Of a stretch of DNA of 24,176 nucleotides, positions 24,022 to 24,176 are shown one piece after another. Source of the DNA: an uncultured Roseovarius sp. Lineage in GTDB: Bacteria; Pseudomonadota; Alphaproteobacteria; Rhodobacterales; Rhodobacteraceae. The notes beneath the pieces were generated by a model that worked only from the letters and a program-made list of their open reading frames with translations, was not told the origin of the DNA and did not search any database. The DNA lies in the NCBI GenBank assembly GCA_934501475.1, contig CAKSUL010000028.1, positions 1 through 24,176 of the forward strand. Reading direction: 5' to 3'. The translations under genes and the position numbers were made by a program. Numbering within the stretch: the stretch's first letter is position 1; every line of letters begins with the position of its first letter.

Positions 24022-24176
24022 GGCAACACCCGCTTGCGCAATGTCCCGATCAGACCCTGGGGCGCGAACAGCGTCAGCACCACCAGAACCACCCCCGGAT
24101 TCAGCATGGACGCCGTGGTGATCCCGCTGGAGAGGTCGATCAGGTAGAACATGAACGCGACCCCGATCAGCGGCCC
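24009..24176 (-). CDS. livM: Branched-chain amino acid-type ABC transporter permease LivM (C-terminal fragment)
   Basis: The minus strand is open from the window edge to the TGA at 24009-24011, giving the last 55 residues of a membrane protein. The hydrophobic stretch MLNPGVVLVVLTLFAPQGLIG followed by a short basic tail (RKRVLPWLP) is the typical end of LivM permeases, whose last segment closes with a Pro/Gln-Gly-Leu motif. The 13-bp overlap with livG is usual for these operons. The rest of the gene is outside the window. Confidence 0.85.
   Translation of the reverse strand, partial: GPLIGVAFMFYLIDLSSGITTASMLNPGVVLVVLTLFAPQGLIGTLRKRVLPWLP

Overview
The window is a GC-rich stretch (my estimate is in the mid-60s percent) in the style of a Rhodobacterales-type alphaproteobacterium. 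The evidence is the codon usage (GCG, CGC, CTG and GGC dominate), the tightly packed ATGA-overlapping genes, and the ExoY/Wzz exopolysaccharide proteins beside a LivFGM transporter. The genus cannot be fixed from the sequence. I see no tRNA, rRNA, CRISPR array, insertion sequence or transposase.

Region 1 (2-15906, all + strand) is one tightly coupled gene train. It holds a modular type I polyketide synthase whose 5' end lies outside the window (KS-AT-KR-DH-ACP-TE), a GT2 glycosyltransferase, and a composite NRPS-like enzyme. The composite enzyme reads: formyltransferase, condensation-domain remnant, adenylation domain, luciferase-like monooxygenase inserted inside the A domain, carrier protein. 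Next come an EntD/Sfp-type phosphopantetheinyl transferase, a membrane-anchored SGNH-like protein, a secreted glycoside-hydrolase-like protein and a second GT2. Four junctions are ATGA overlaps, one gap is 4 nt and one is 41 nt.

Region 2 (15903-22042) is a Wzx/Wzy-type exopolysaccharide set in mixed orientation. It has a GT4 glycosyltransferase (-), a Wzx-like flippase (+), a Wzz/GumC-type chain-length protein (-), a CpsD/CapB-like ATPase with a degenerate Walker A motif (-), and an ExoY-like initiating sugar-phosphate transferase (-). No polymerase (Wzy) or outer-membrane exporter is visible here.

Region 3 (22043-22550) is a roughly 500-bp non-coding stretch with AT-rich patches and several inverted repeats. 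Region 4 (22551-24176) is the end of a branched-chain-amino-acid-type ABC transporter operon (livM tail, livG, livF, minus strand), probably unrelated to the rest.

Main idea: the A-domain specificity residues read as a glycine code, and an FMN-dependent LLM-type monooxygenase sits inside that A domain. Passing an oxidised glycine unit to the one visible PKS module (B-type KR plus a DH-like domain, then TE) would give a very small acyl product. A 4-(hydroxyimino)but-2-enoyl-like unit is one explicit hypothesis. Because glycosyltransferase, SGNH and glycosidase-like genes share the operon and capsule/EPS export genes adjoin it, the acyl unit may decorate a glycan rather than be a free metabolite. 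This is inference, limited by the missing start of the PKS gene.
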